Positions 37,426-48,272 of a stretch of 64,000 nt of DNA are shown here, piece by piece. The notes beneath the pieces are model-generated. The model worked only from the letters and a program-made list of their open reading frames with translations. It made no database searches and was not told where the DNA came from. The DNA is from Desulfovibrio sp. (lineage in GTDB: Bacteria > Desulfobacterota > Desulfovibrionia > Desulfovibrionales > Desulfovibrionaceae), in contig JACQYS010000031.1 in the NCBI GenBank assembly GCA_016208105.1, positions 62,001 through 126,000 on the forward strand, written 5' to 3'. Position 1 is the first letter of the stretch. Each line of letters opens with the position of its first letter. Both the position numbers and the translations under genes were made by a program.

Positions 37426-38187
37426 ATGCGTATGAAAGGGGCACTTGCCGCGGGTTTGCTGTTGGCGCTCACGGTTGTCCTGCCTGTAAGGAACTCTCAC
37501 GCCGGCGAAGGGACGGACGTCCAAGCTGAAATCGTTCTGAAGGTTTGTTGTGATCGGCTCGCAACCCTCAAATCGTATTCTTTCTTGGCGGAGGTGGACA
37601 GGGACTTCGCATTTCCCACAGGAGACTCCATACGTCTGTCCCAGGCAATTACCACCCGCGTGCAGCGGCCGAACCGTTTCCGTTGCGACATAATTGGAGA
37701 CGACAGGGACGGGGCGTATGTCTACGACGGCAAGACCCTCGTGTCCTACGACGCCGACGCCAATGTCTATGGCACGGTGGAAGGCAGGGGAAGCACAGAC
37801 GCGACCGTCCAGCATGTGATCGACCAGTACGGTCTGCAGGCGCCCTTGGCCAATCTCCTGTATTCCGCCCCGTGCGCCTCTTTCGATTTGGACAAAGTAA
37901 CAGGCCGCTATCTTGGGCTTCATTCTGCAGCAGGGAGACCATGCCACCATCTGGTTTTCTTCGGGCAAGACATGAACTGGCAGATTTGGATAGACGAAGC
38001 CGACGGCCTGCCGCGAAAGATCGTTGTTACAGACAAAAGTCTGCCAGGCTGGCCGCAATATACGGCTGTGTTGAGCAAGTGGAATACCGAGGCGAAATTC
38101 GCGTCTTCCATCTTCGTTTTCACCCCACCCAAGGGAGCCCGGGAAATTCCGGTTCTTCCCCTGGGGCAGGGCAACACCGGAAATTAA
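37426..38187 (+). CDS. DUF2092 family secreted protein
   Basis: A 253-aa protein with a signal peptide (MRMKGALAAGLLLALTVVLP, cleavage probably after SHA). The body matches my memory of DUF2092, periplasmic proteins with a LolA/LppX-like beta fold (e.g. RFRCDIIGDDRDGAYVYDGKTLVSY). The role of the family is unknown; a lipid or hydrophobic-ligand carrier is only a guess from the fold. ATG 37426 is preferred because GAGGAGG ends five bases before it; the frame is open to 37360. It is twelve bases from the next gene, so they are co-transcribed. Confidence 0.8.
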   Translation: MRMKGALAAGLLLALTVVLPVRNSHAGEGTDVQAEIVLKVCCDRLATLKSYSFLAEVDRDFAFPTGDSIRLSQAITTRVQRPNRFRCDIIGDDRDGAYVYDGKTLVSYDADANVYGTVEGRGSTDATVQHVIDQYGLQAPLANLLYSAPCASFDLDKVTGRYLGLHSAAGRPCHHLVFFGQDMNWQIWIDEADGLPRKIVVTDKSLPGWPQYTAVLSKWNTEAKFASSIFVFTPPKGAREIPVLPLGQGNTGN

Positions 38188-38199
38188 AGGGAGGCTGGC

Positions 38200-38811
38200 A
38201 TGAACACTACGGACTCTCGCTCCGGATGCATTGCAGGGGGGCTTAAACCCTTTGGAATGATACTTCTCGCAGCGGTGTTTTTGGGGGTCTTCGGTCTGGG
38301 AGACGCATACGCTCGAGGTGGGGGCGGCCGCGGCGGAGGAGGGTTCAACCGATCCCAGAGCTTTGGGGGAGGGGGAAACCGGCAGGCCGATTTCAACCGT
38401 CAGGGGCAGGTCAATCGGAGCGCCCAGTTCGAGGGGGCTCAGCCTGCTCGTGGAAATATCGGGCAGGTGAACAGAAACGTCGCCGCAGGAAACACGAACA
38501 TCAACAGAACGGTCAACAATACCACCGTGGTCAACAACACCGCCATTGCCAACCGTCCCGGGTACCCGCCTCCACCCATGCCTGTTCCGGTCCCCGTGCC
38601 CGTGCCCGCGTACGGCTATTCCGGTGGATACGGCGCGGGAGTCGCGGCGGGCGTCGCAGCGGGCGCGATGCTCACGGTTCTGCCGGCAACAGCAATCGCC
38701 CTGTCAAATTCATCTTCATCAAAGGGCAACGTCTACGTGGTGGACCAGAAATGCTACCGGGAGGTTTACAGCCAGGGGAGCGTGGCCTACCAACCCATAC
38801 CGTGCCCGTAA
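38200..38811 (+). CDS. Gly/Asn-rich secreted protein of unknown function
   Basis: A 203-aa protein with an N-terminal hydrophobic segment (about 18-38, ending AYA), a Gly-rich stretch (RGGGGRGGGGFN), an Asn/Thr-rich low-complexity region, a proline block (PVPVPVPVPAYGY), a second hydrophobic Gly/Ala segment (about 147-168) and a compact C-terminus with two cysteines (QKCYREV...PIPCP). GGGAGG lies five bases before the ATG. Pairing with a DUF2092 gene suggests a shared cell-envelope role. Confidence 0.75.
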   Translation: MNTTDSRSGCIAGGLKPFGMILLAAVFLGVFGLGDAYARGGGGRGGGGFNRSQSFGGGGNRQADFNRQGQVNRSAQFEGAQPARGNIGQVNRNVAAGNTNINRTVNNTTVVNNTAIANRPGYPPPPMPVPVPVPVPAYGYSGGYGAGVAAGVAAGAMLTVLPATAIALSNSSSSKGNVYVVDQKCYREVYSQGSVAYQPIPCP

Positions 38812-38851
38812 ATTTGAAACTTAAGCCCCGGTCTTGTTTCCAGTCTGTTTC

Positions 38852-38887
38852 GTGCTCGCGTCCCGCCACATTGGGTGGGACGCGAGC
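38852..38887. terminator. 15-bp hairpin after the DUF2092 operon
   Basis: Arms TGCTCGCGTCCCGCC (38852-38866) and GGTGGGACGCGAGCA (38873-38887) give a 15-bp stem with one G-T wobble and a six-base loop. No T-run follows, so it may be a transcript-end stabiliser rather than an intrinsic terminator. Confidence 0.55.
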
Positions 38888-39069
38888 AAGCAAAGAGTTC
38901 ACTGTGCGGGCAGCGCCCGGTCCCTGAAGCAGTTCCACACTCCATCATGACCTCCTTCCCGCTATGTAAGAAATAGCTCGGTTGTACCGCATTACTTGTA
39001 ACGGAGCTGGGGCAAACTCCCACATACTCCTTGAGCGCGCTCAAGCAACGTGAGCAAGGAGACAACACA

Positions 39070-39585
39070 ATGAAACGATTCGCAGCCGTCATGGTATTGG
39101 TGGCGGCGCTGGCCGCAACGGCCATGGCCGCCCAGGAAAAGGGCCCTGGCGGTCCCGGAGGCTCGGGCGGACCCGATGGCTTCGGTCCGGGACATGGGAA
39201 AGGCATTGTTAAACTGCTCGAGGACCTTGGGCTCACCCCGGACCAGAAGGGCACAATAGCCAAGATCCTCAAGGAAAACCGTGAACAGTCGAAGGCTGTG
39301 CACGAGGCCATGAAGAAGGCGCATGAAAGCATGCGCGAGGTGATGGAAAAGACCCCGGGCGACGAGTCGCTGGTGCGCAAGGCCGCCCAGGCCATGGCCA
39401 AGGCCGGTGAAGAACTTGCCGTGAACATGGGCAAGGTCAAGGCTAAGATCGATTCGGTGCTCACCCCGGAACAACGGGCCAAGGCCTCTGAGAAGAAGGC
39501 CGAGTTCAAGGGCCGCTTCAAGGACAGGTTTGAGAAGGGGCAGAAGGAACTGGACGATTGGATTGAAAAGAACCTGAAAAGCTGA
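39070..39585 (+). CDS. Spy/CpxP-like periplasmic protein
   Basis: A 171-aa protein with a signal peptide (MKRFAAVMVLVAALAATAMA) followed by a Gly/Pro spacer and a long helical domain. Two LTxxQ motifs (LTPDQK, LTPEQR) are the signature of Spy/CpxP periplasmic chaperones. These bind unfolded proteins or metals under envelope stress. AAGGAG lies nine bases before the ATG; an in-frame start at 39031 would add thirteen charged residues before the signal peptide and is less likely. Confidence 0.85.
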   Translation: MKRFAAVMVLVAALAATAMAAQEKGPGGPGGSGGPDGFGPGHGKGIVKLLEDLGLTPDQKGTIAKILKENREQSKAVHEAMKKAHESMREVMEKTPGDESLVRKAAQAMAKAGEELAVNMGKVKAKIDSVLTPEQRAKASEKKAEFKGRFKDRFEKGQKELDDWIEKNLKS

Positions 39586-39611
39586 AGACAGGTTGCCCTC
39601 CTCCCGAGAAA

Positions 39612-39645
39612 AAGCCCCGGCCGGACTTTCGTCTGGCCGGGGCTT
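39612..39645. terminator. Bidirectional terminator between the Spy-like gene and ileS
   Basis: Arms AAGCCCCGGCCGGA (39612-39625) and TCTGGCCGGGGCTT (39632-39645) form a long GC-rich stem with a six-base loop, flanked by A-rich sequence on the left and TTCAATT on the right. It serves the convergent Spy-like gene and ileS. Confidence 0.8.
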
Positions 39646-39699
39646 CAATTCCCATCGTGAATATTATCGGCAATGAGAGACGCGACGCTGAAAAGGATT

Positions 39700-39733
39700 C
39701 CAAAGGAAAGAAGTTCCTTTGGCCGCCGGATGC
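39700..39733. repeat. Palindromic intergenic element, copy 3
   Basis: A perfect hairpin (arms CCAAAGGAA and TTCCTTTGG) is followed by GGCCGCCGGATGC. The order is the same as in copies 2 and 4. It lies just after the ileS stop, next to the terminator above. Confidence 0.6.
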
Positions 39734-39739
39734 GTCCTG

Positions 39740-42823
<3,084 letters not shown>

Positions 42824-42904
42824 GATTCTCTCCGCGGAAGCGAAATTGAGGAGCGAAGGACTTTTGATGAAAACGCCCTTCAAGTCAAGGAAGGGGAGGT
42901 GGGC

Positions 42905-42931
42905 TAAAGTTCGTCGGCTAAAATCCGATAA
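42905..42931 (+). promoter_or_regulatory. Sigma-28 (FliA) promoter of flaG
   Basis: TAAAGTTC (42905-42912), 11 bases, then TCCGATAA (42924-42931). The consensus is TAAAGTTT-N11-GCCGATAA, so 14 of 16 positions match with exact spacing. It stands about 55 bases before the flaG ATG, which fits late flagellar gene control. Confidence 0.85.
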
Positions 42932-42985
42932 GAGCTGCGACGAAACCGAAAGAGAGAAAAGGTTTCATCCAGGGAGGGGTGAACC

Positions 42986-43369
42986 ATGAACATTCAGCAA
43001 ACAGAGTTCCCACGGGATGCCGCGGCATTGGCGCTTGAAGTGGAGAGAGCCATAGCCGCCACCAAGCACGAGGACGAAAGGGTTCAGGAGACTTCAGACG
43101 GGCATGAAGGCAACGGGTCCGGGCAACCAGGAGGATCCTTCAGCCGCGAGGAGGCGGAAAAGCTCTCCAAGCAGGCTGAACAGTACTTCGGGGACAAGGG
43201 CGTAAAGCTGCACTTCAAGGTGCTCGACGACGCTGGGGGGAATGTTCAGGTGGAGATGGTTGACGCCAGCAGCCAAAAGGTCATCCGCAAAATCCCTCAG
43301 GATGAACTGGTCACATTGTCGGAGAGCATCAAACGCATGGCCAAGGGAGTTCTTGACAAGGCTGTGTAG
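42986..43369 (+). CDS. flaG: FlaG-family flagellar protein
   Basis: A 127-aa protein whose C-terminal half has the FlaG pattern: LHFKVLDDAGGNVQVEMVDA followed by VIRKIPQDELVTLSESIKRMAKG. The N-terminal half is charged and low in complexity. FlaG proteins affect flagellar filament length in several bacteria. GGAGG lies eight bases upstream of the ATG. The sigma-28 promoter in front supports a late-class flagellar gene; no other flagellar structural gene is in the window. Confidence 0.85.
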   Translation: MNIQQTEFPRDAAALALEVERAIAATKHEDERVQETSDGHEGNGSGQPGGSFSREEAEKLSKQAEQYFGDKGVKLHFKVLDDAGGNVQVEMVDASSQKVIRKIPQDELVTLSESIKRMAKGVLDKAV

Positions 43370-43484
43370 GTTCCCCGGCTATGAAACGGGTCCGGCCAAG
43401 ACTTCGCATGATCCATTGGCTGGACACGGGAAGCGGGCAACCGCCCTCCCTTTGAAGGTTTTTTGCTCAAATCGATTTTTTTTT

Positions 43485-43518
43485 AAAGCCCGGACCGCTT
43501 GATGCGGAGCCGGGCTTT
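43485..43518 (+). terminator. Terminator after flaG
   Basis: Arms AAAGCCCGG (43485-43493) and CCGGGCTTT (43510-43518) form a 9-bp stem, preceded by nine Ts and followed by TTACTATCC. The T-run on the left suggests it also works in the minus direction. Confidence 0.7.
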
Positions 43519-43533
43519 TACTATCCCACGGGC

Positions 43534-44139
43534 ATGAAAACATGCATTCGAATGATTTGCCTGGGCCTGTGTCTGGTCCTGAGCTCTCCTGTCGCCTGGG
43601 CTCAGACCGAAAACTCCGCGAAGAAGACGAGCCAAACCAAGTCCAAATCGAAACAGTCCTCGAAATCCAAGAAAGGGTCGGGACAACAGAAGGGCAAGGC
43701 CAAGCAAAAAAGTCCGCAGCTTCAGTCCTCTGAAGGTTTCAAGGGGATCGCCTGGGGGGCGTCCCTTTCAGTGCTGACGGAGCCGGATCTTCGAGAGGAG
43801 GATGGGGATCTGAAATACTACACACTACCCGGGGACGACATGGATGTGCTGGGCGTGCGCATGCGCGAGGTCGTCTACGTCTTTTGCAAAGGAAAATTCG
43901 CCGGAGCTCTCACTCGTTACGACGGACAGGTCAACCATTTGCTTTTGCTAGGCAAACTCAAGGATACTTACGGGACTCCCCTGGAGAGCCAGCCCAATCT
44001 GCGCGGCGACCGTTCCTGGCGTTTCGACGCGGATGACCAGACGGCCATCATGATGGAGTATTCCGAGAACCCCGCCACAGGTGCGCTGGCCTGGATGAAC
44101 AAGGGCCAGCTTGCCGCCTGCCAGCAGGTTGCGCCGTAG
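43534..44139 (+). CDS. Secreted Lys/Ser-rich hypothetical protein
   Basis: A 201-aa protein with a signal peptide (MICLGLCLVLSSPVAWA, cleaved after WAQ or WA), a Lys/Ser-rich linker (about 28-60) and a globular domain (about 68-195) starting GFKGIAWGASL, a pattern shared with periplasmic proteins of unknown function. No strong ribosome site precedes the ATG. It sits 15 bases after the flaG terminator and likely has its own promoter or depends on read-through. Confidence 0.7.
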   Translation: MKTCIRMICLGLCLVLSSPVAWAQTENSAKKTSQTKSKSKQSSKSKKGSGQQKGKAKQKSPQLQSSEGFKGIAWGASLSVLTEPDLREEDGDLKYYTLPGDDMDVLGVRMREVVYVFCKGKFAGALTRYDGQVNHLLLLGKLKDTYGTPLESQPNLRGDRSWRFDADDQTAIMMEYSENPATGALAWMNKGQLAACQQVAP

Positions 44140-44304
44140 CCCCGTGCGTCCTTGAGGACGTGGGCGGCGCACAAATGTGCACCATGATGTCTGGGAGCAT
44201 CTTGGCCTCCGGCATGTGACGCGTATTTCTGGAAACATTTTGGGGTTAGCCCAGCCCGCGTTCGGGCCTGCCTGAGGACTTTGCGGCTCGAACGTGTGCT
44301 TGTC

Positions 44305-44994
44305 CTAGTCGCCCTTCAATTTGTCCGCTTCGGTCCTGGCCTGTCTGGGGTTGACCCCTTCCGGGTCCAAGCCGCGTCCTGAGTCGTACGTACCGACCAC
44401 ATCGTCCAGGAACAGGTGACTGCGGGCTCTTTGGAAGTATCTGCGGATGTTCAGAAAGTCCGATTCGTACCCGCCTTCTCCGCTCCAGCCTCTCCCTCGT
44501 CCGATGACCAGCTCTCTGGAAACACACAGGCACAGGGGGTCAATATTCCCTTGGCGTATGGGTTCCCCAGGACCTGGCCTGGGGAGGAGGGAGATGTCGA
44601 AGGCGAGACTCACGTCGATGCGGGCGGCAATGAATTCGACGTCAAGGTGGGGTAAGAAACTTGTCAGGGATGTCTCGGCCAGGGAGTTGTCATCGTCGAG
44701 AAACATCAGGTGCGAGCCCTTGGCCAGGTTGATAAGCCTTTCGCGGATGAGATTGCCGAAATTGCCGGACTTTGGAAAATCCACGAACGTGGTCGGCAGT
44801 GAAATCGCTGGGCGAAGCCCTTTGCATCCGTCAAACCCTACCAGCCATTCCACCTGCCCCGGGGCCAGAAGCCCCGCGTCCATTGCATGCGTGGCGGCAG
44901 CTTCCAGACTACGGGCTGCCTGAGCCAGCGCCAAGGGCCTGTCACCCCTGGTCGGGGTGACAACGCTTATGAGCACATGGCGTGAATCCTTCAA
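44305..44994 (-). CDS. GT-A type glycosyltransferase (short)
   Basis: A 229-aa protein starting ISVVTPTRGDRP, the typical family 2-like GT-A opening, with the metal-binding motif FLDDDNS near residue 100. It is short for the family and lacks TM segments. The best start is TTG 44994, five bases after GGAGG; an in-frame TTG at 45006 lies inside the same site. It is divergent from the gene at 45191. A role in surface or flagellar glycan assembly is inferred from its neighbours. Confidence 0.7.
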   Translation of the reverse strand: MKDSRHVLISVVTPTRGDRPLALAQAARSLEAAATHAMDAGLLAPGQVEWLVGFDGCKGLRPAISLPTTFVDFPKSGNFGNLIRERLINLAKGSHLMFLDDDNSLAETSLTSFLPHLDVEFIAARIDVSLAFDISLLPRPGPGEPIRQGNIDPLCLCVSRELVIGRGRGWSGEGGYESDFLNIRRYFQRARSHLFLDDVVGTYDSGRGLDPEGVNPRQARTEADKLKGD

Positions 44995-45056
44995 CTTGCC
45001 CTCCAAAAGTCATTATCACCCTTTACCCCTAGCCCAAGCCAGAGTATACAGGCTAA

Positions 45057-45068
45057 TCTCTTAAGAGA
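45057..45068. promoter_or_regulatory. 12-bp perfect palindrome in a divergent region
   Basis: TCTCTTAAGAGA is a perfect palindrome in the 196-nt gap between the divergent glycosyltransferase and the 149-aa gene. It could be an operator for both. No obvious promoter pair is seen around it. Confidence 0.35.
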
Positions 45069-45190
45069 AAACCGCGTATGTGCTTAGGTTTGTCGTGAAG
45101 CAGCGGAATCGACCCGGAACCTCCCCGATCCAGCCTGGCGGGCAAACCGGCCTGGCGCTTCTGAGACAGCCGAGCCGTGGGGCCTGACGT

Positions 45191-45640
45191 ATGATTACCC
45201 GCCGGTTACTTGAAAGCGCACGGTCTATACCCAGTCCGTCCCAGGACGCTGCCAAGGCCTTTGCCGAACGGGCCGATGCCATGGCCGCGGCGGTGAGTGC
45301 CAGGATGCTCGCTCGAGGAGACATACATGATCTGGTGGGACCTGACAGCTTAGGCCTCTTGCTCGAGACCCACCGCAACCACAGCCGCTTCGTGACGGCG
45401 TTGCTCGAAGAGTTCGATGCCTCCGTGTTGGTGCGCACAGTTTCTTGGGTGCTCCACACCTACCGGGCGCACGGTTTCAAACCGCAGTACTGGAAACACC
45501 AGTTGGAATCATGGATGGCGGTGCTTCGAGTCCACCTTCCCACACACCTTCAGGAGGAAATCTTGAGGATATATGAGTGGCTGGAAGAGCATTTCGAGGA
45601 ATTCATTCTGATAAGCGACCGTAAGCTTTCCGGTAATTAG
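45191..45640 (+). CDS. Helical protein of unknown function (149 aa)
   Basis: An all-helical soluble protein with no recognised domain. The core, from LETHRNHSRFVTALLEEFDASVL to HLQEEILRIYEWLEEHFEEF, has the heptad-like spacing of a four-helix sensor bundle, as in the helical parts of RsbR or B12-binding regulators, but this is only a resemblance. It is 33 bases before the 86-aa gene and probably in one operon with it and tag. Confidence 0.65.
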   Translation: MITRRLLESARSIPSPSQDAAKAFAERADAMAAAVSARMLARGDIHDLVGPDSLGLLLETHRNHSRFVTALLEEFDASVLVRTVSWVLHTYRAHGFKPQYWKHQLESWMAVLRVHLPTHLQEEILRIYEWLEEHFEEFILISDRKLSGN

Positions 45641-45673
45641 ACAACCGTTTCCATCTAGAATAAGGACACAATC

Positions 45674-45934
45674 ATGAAGGGAGTATGGGACGGGCTCGAC
45701 AAGGAGCGCGTGAGCCGCGCTGTTGTCACGGCCTTTTCATCCGACGAGTACCTGGGGCTTCTCGCACGTATCAACAATGCCGAGTCCGCTGCTGAGCTGG
45801 AAGCCGCCCGCCAGGACCTCAAGGAGGTGATGGCGTTGTGGCGTCAGGAATGCCCCGAGTATTCCTTCATGGTGGATTGCCTCTACCTGTTCTCGGAAAA
45901 AATGGCAGTGTACCTGTCGCAGGAAGCCCAATGA
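45674..45934 (+). CDS. Small helical protein of unknown function (86 aa)
   Basis: A soluble, mainly helical protein (MKGVWDGLDKERVSRAVV...), no family recognised. AAGGA precedes the ATG by seven bases. Its TGA overlaps the ATG of tag, so the two are translationally coupled. Confidence 0.65.
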   Translation: MKGVWDGLDKERVSRAVVTAFSSDEYLGLLARINNAESAAELEAARQDLKEVMALWRQECPEYSFMVDCLYLFSEKMAVYLSQEAQ

Positions 45935-46530
45935 GCCTGCTGGTAGGGCCGGACGGGAACAGACGTTGTCCCTGGCCCGGCAGCGATCCCGTGTATGTGG
46001 ACTATCACGACAGGGAATGGGGAACCCCTCTGCGAGACGACAGAGGGCTCTTCGAGTTGCTGGTGCTGGAAGGCTTCCAGGCGGGGTTGTCCTGGCTCAC
46101 CATCCTCAAGCGGCGCGAAGGCTTTCGCCTAGCGTTCCAGGGGTTCGATCCGAGTGTAATAGTAGCATACGGTCCCAGGGAGCACGAACGCCTCTTGGCC
46201 GACCCGGGTATCATCCGCAACAGGTTGAAGGTGGAAGCGGCCTCGGCCAATGCCAAGGCTTTTCTGGCGGTGCAGCACCGGCACGGCAGCTTCTCCGACT
46301 ATCTCTGGGGATTTGTGGACGGCAAGCCGGTGGTCAACGCTTGGGAACGAATTGATCAGGTTCCGGCGTCGACGCCGCTTTCGGATGCGGTCAGCCGCGA
46401 CCTCAAATCCCTGGGATTTAAATTCGTGGGAACCACCATCGCCTATGCATTTCTCCAATCCTGCGGTCTGGTGAACGACCACCTGCTGGGTTGTTTCAGA
46501 CGCGCGGAACTCGTTTCTCCCCGAACATGA
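45931..46530 (+). CDS. tag: DNA-3-methyladenine glycosylase I
   Basis: A 199-aa HhH-family glycosylase that removes 3-methyladenine from alkylated DNA. Zinc-binding and active-site motifs match E. coli Tag as remembered: RCPWPGSDPVYVDYHDREWG near the N-terminus (Cys and His ligands), LEGFQAGLSWLTIL, GFKFVGTTIAYAFLQSCGLVNDHLLGC (His and Cys ligands). The start at 45931 overlaps the stop of the 86-aa gene, and the stop overlaps the next glycosyltransferase start. Confidence 0.95.
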   Translation: MSLLVGPDGNRRCPWPGSDPVYVDYHDREWGTPLRDDRGLFELLVLEGFQAGLSWLTILKRREGFRLAFQGFDPSVIVAYGPREHERLLADPGIIRNRLKVEAASANAKAFLAVQHRHGSFSDYLWGFVDGKPVVNAWERIDQVPASTPLSDAVSRDLKSLGFKFVGTTIAYAFLQSCGLVNDHLLGCFRRAELVSPRT

Positions 46531-48152
46531 ACGTAAAACCCAGGGCGGTCTACATCACGCCGAGCCTCGGCCCATGGCTCGAGCATCTTCCCGCGGAAGT
46601 GACGGTGCTGAACGCTCCTCCGGGGCTATTGGATCTTCCGGCTGAATTGGCAAAGAGCGAAATAGTGCCTGATGTCATTTTTCAGGACGAGTTGCTCACT
46701 CCGCGTACACTCGTGAAAGGTCTGGAACAGTTCGACTGCCCCAAGGTGTTTTGGACCCAGGACCCCCATCTCAACCACTATTGGCAGGCTCCCTACGCGA
46801 GTCTTTTCGGGGCCGTAGCCTGCACCCAGAAGGCTTGGCTCGAACCCTTCCGTCAGGCCGGTGCGGGCAAGGTGGGATGGGTAACCTGGTGCGAGAGGTT
46901 CGGCCCTTGTATTGCGCACTCTCAGAGGGGGCATCCCGTGGCGTTTGTGGGGCGGGTGACTCAGTTCAGGCCAGTGAGACGGCTTTTCGTGGAGTATCTT
47001 CAGTCTCTTTTCCCCATCCGAGTGGAAACGGAGATCCCCTATGGAGAGGTACAATCCGTGTATTCACAGACGCGGTTGGCCCCCAATGAATCCATCCAGG
47101 GCGAGATAACCCAGCGGTTGTTCGCGGCGGCAGCGGTGGGGTGCCTTGTCCTGGAGCCACATGCCGAAAACGGGCTCGAAGAGCTTTTTGAGCCGGGCAG
47201 GGAAGTGGTCACGTACAGCGAAGCGCTCGAGCTGGGTGAGGTGGTTCGATATTATTTGAAAAACCCGGAGCTGGCCGAGAAGATCGGCCGGGCCGCCTGG
47301 GAGCGGACCGAACGGGAGCACAGGCCGGAGAACAGGGTGCAAGCCCTTTGGCAACTGGCCATGGAGGCACCACCAGCTGCATGCGGTTTAGATGGGAAGC
47401 GCCAATTCTGGCTGGCGGCGGCGCGCTGCCTGGAATCGTCCCTCTTGCCCGTAACCCTCGAGGAAGTCCTTGCCGGGCTCCAGCCGTATCAAGACGAGGC
47501 GGAGTGCTTCACGGCAATATTACGTTTGCTGGTCCTGGCGGGACAATCGGCTCAGGCTCTGGCTCTGGCGGCCCGGAATGCCCTGGCTGGATTCGCGCCA
47601 ACCGATGTTTCCTTTCGGACCAGCGCATGCGCCCTTGCCTTGCGACAGGGAGAGCTCGGGCTTGCCCGGAGCCTCTTCACAACATTCCAAGCCGCCACCG
47701 GCTCCCCGGTTCAGGATGTGGACAGTCCCGCGTCCCTGTACGCGGCCATGGCCGAGACCCTGGCTCGAAACGGCCTGCCCTGGAGGCCGGGGTTTCCTTT
47801 TGACAGCGAACGCCATCTCCCGGCCACAGCCAGCGAATGCTATACGATGAGCTTGTCGATGGATGCGGAGAACCCAGCGGTGATGCGCAAGGCGGAAGCT
47901 TTGCTCAAAGGCATTCCGGGCAGCGAGCTGGCCCGCATGGGGTATTTAAGCCAGTTGTCCCTTCGAAACCGTGAGGACTTTCTGTTGAGTTTTTCATTGG
48001 GCCTTGTCGATTTGAAAACCTTCCGCGTGCCCGAGGGGCTCGAAGAACTACGGTTGGCGCGCGCTCAGGCAGCTGCTCAGGGGAAGTCAGCACGATTTGA
48101 GAGGATGCTGGCCGCCCAGGACCCCAAAGGCCTTATCCGGGCATCCCTCTAA
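46527..48152 (+). CDS. CgeB-like glycosyltransferase
   Basis: A 541-aa protein with a GT-B fold. The segment from EITQRLFAAAAVGCLVLEP through GREVVTYSEALELGEVVRYYL (about 195-255) is the CgeB/Glyco_trans_1_2 nucleotide-sugar-binding C-lobe. The last about 270 residues look like a helical repeat extension (TPR-like) that may bind a protein acceptor. It overlaps tag by ATGA. A possible role is transfer of sugars to flagellin or another surface protein; acceptor and sugar unknown. Confidence 0.8.
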   Translation: MNVKPRAVYITPSLGPWLEHLPAEVTVLNAPPGLLDLPAELAKSEIVPDVIFQDELLTPRTLVKGLEQFDCPKVFWTQDPHLNHYWQAPYASLFGAVACTQKAWLEPFRQAGAGKVGWVTWCERFGPCIAHSQRGHPVAFVGRVTQFRPVRRLFVEYLQSLFPIRVETEIPYGEVQSVYSQTRLAPNESIQGEITQRLFAAAAVGCLVLEPHAENGLEELFEPGREVVTYSEALELGEVVRYYLKNPELAEKIGRAAWERTEREHRPENRVQALWQLAMEAPPAACGLDGKRQFWLAAARCLESSLLPVTLEEVLAGLQPYQDEAECFTAILRLLVLAGQSAQALALAARNALAGFAPTDVSFRTSACALALRQGELGLARSLFTTFQAATGSPVQDVDSPASLYAAMAETLARNGLPWRPGFPFDSERHLPATASECYTMSLSMDAENPAVMRKAEALLKGIPGSELARMGYLSQLSLRNREDFLLSFSLGLVDLKTFRVPEGLEELRLARAQAAAQGKSARFERMLAAQDPKGLIRASL

Positions 48153-48198
48153 TTAATCTTACGCTCACAGAGCCCTTCCAAAACATCATTGCTTCCCA

Positions 48199-48214
48199 GG
48201 CACGTTCCTTGCTT
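48199..48214 (+). promoter_or_regulatory. Sigma-54 promoter of the methyltransferase/radical SAM operon
   Basis: AGGCACGTTCCTTGCT matches the -24/-12 consensus TGGCACG-N4-TTGCW at every fixed position but the first. It lies 59 bases before the methyltransferase ATG in an otherwise empty 120-nt gap. Sigma-54 promoters need an enhancer-binding activator, whose site I cannot identify. Confidence 0.75.
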
Positions 48215-48272
48215 GTTTGTTGGCGCGTATCTCTTCGGCGCATGGAGAGATCGTAAGCGAGGAGCAAGCACG

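Noticed and set aside
42824-42985. T-box leader for ileS
   Set aside because: The upstream region is too short and lacks the T-box sequence; T-boxes are mostly found in Gram-positive bacteria.
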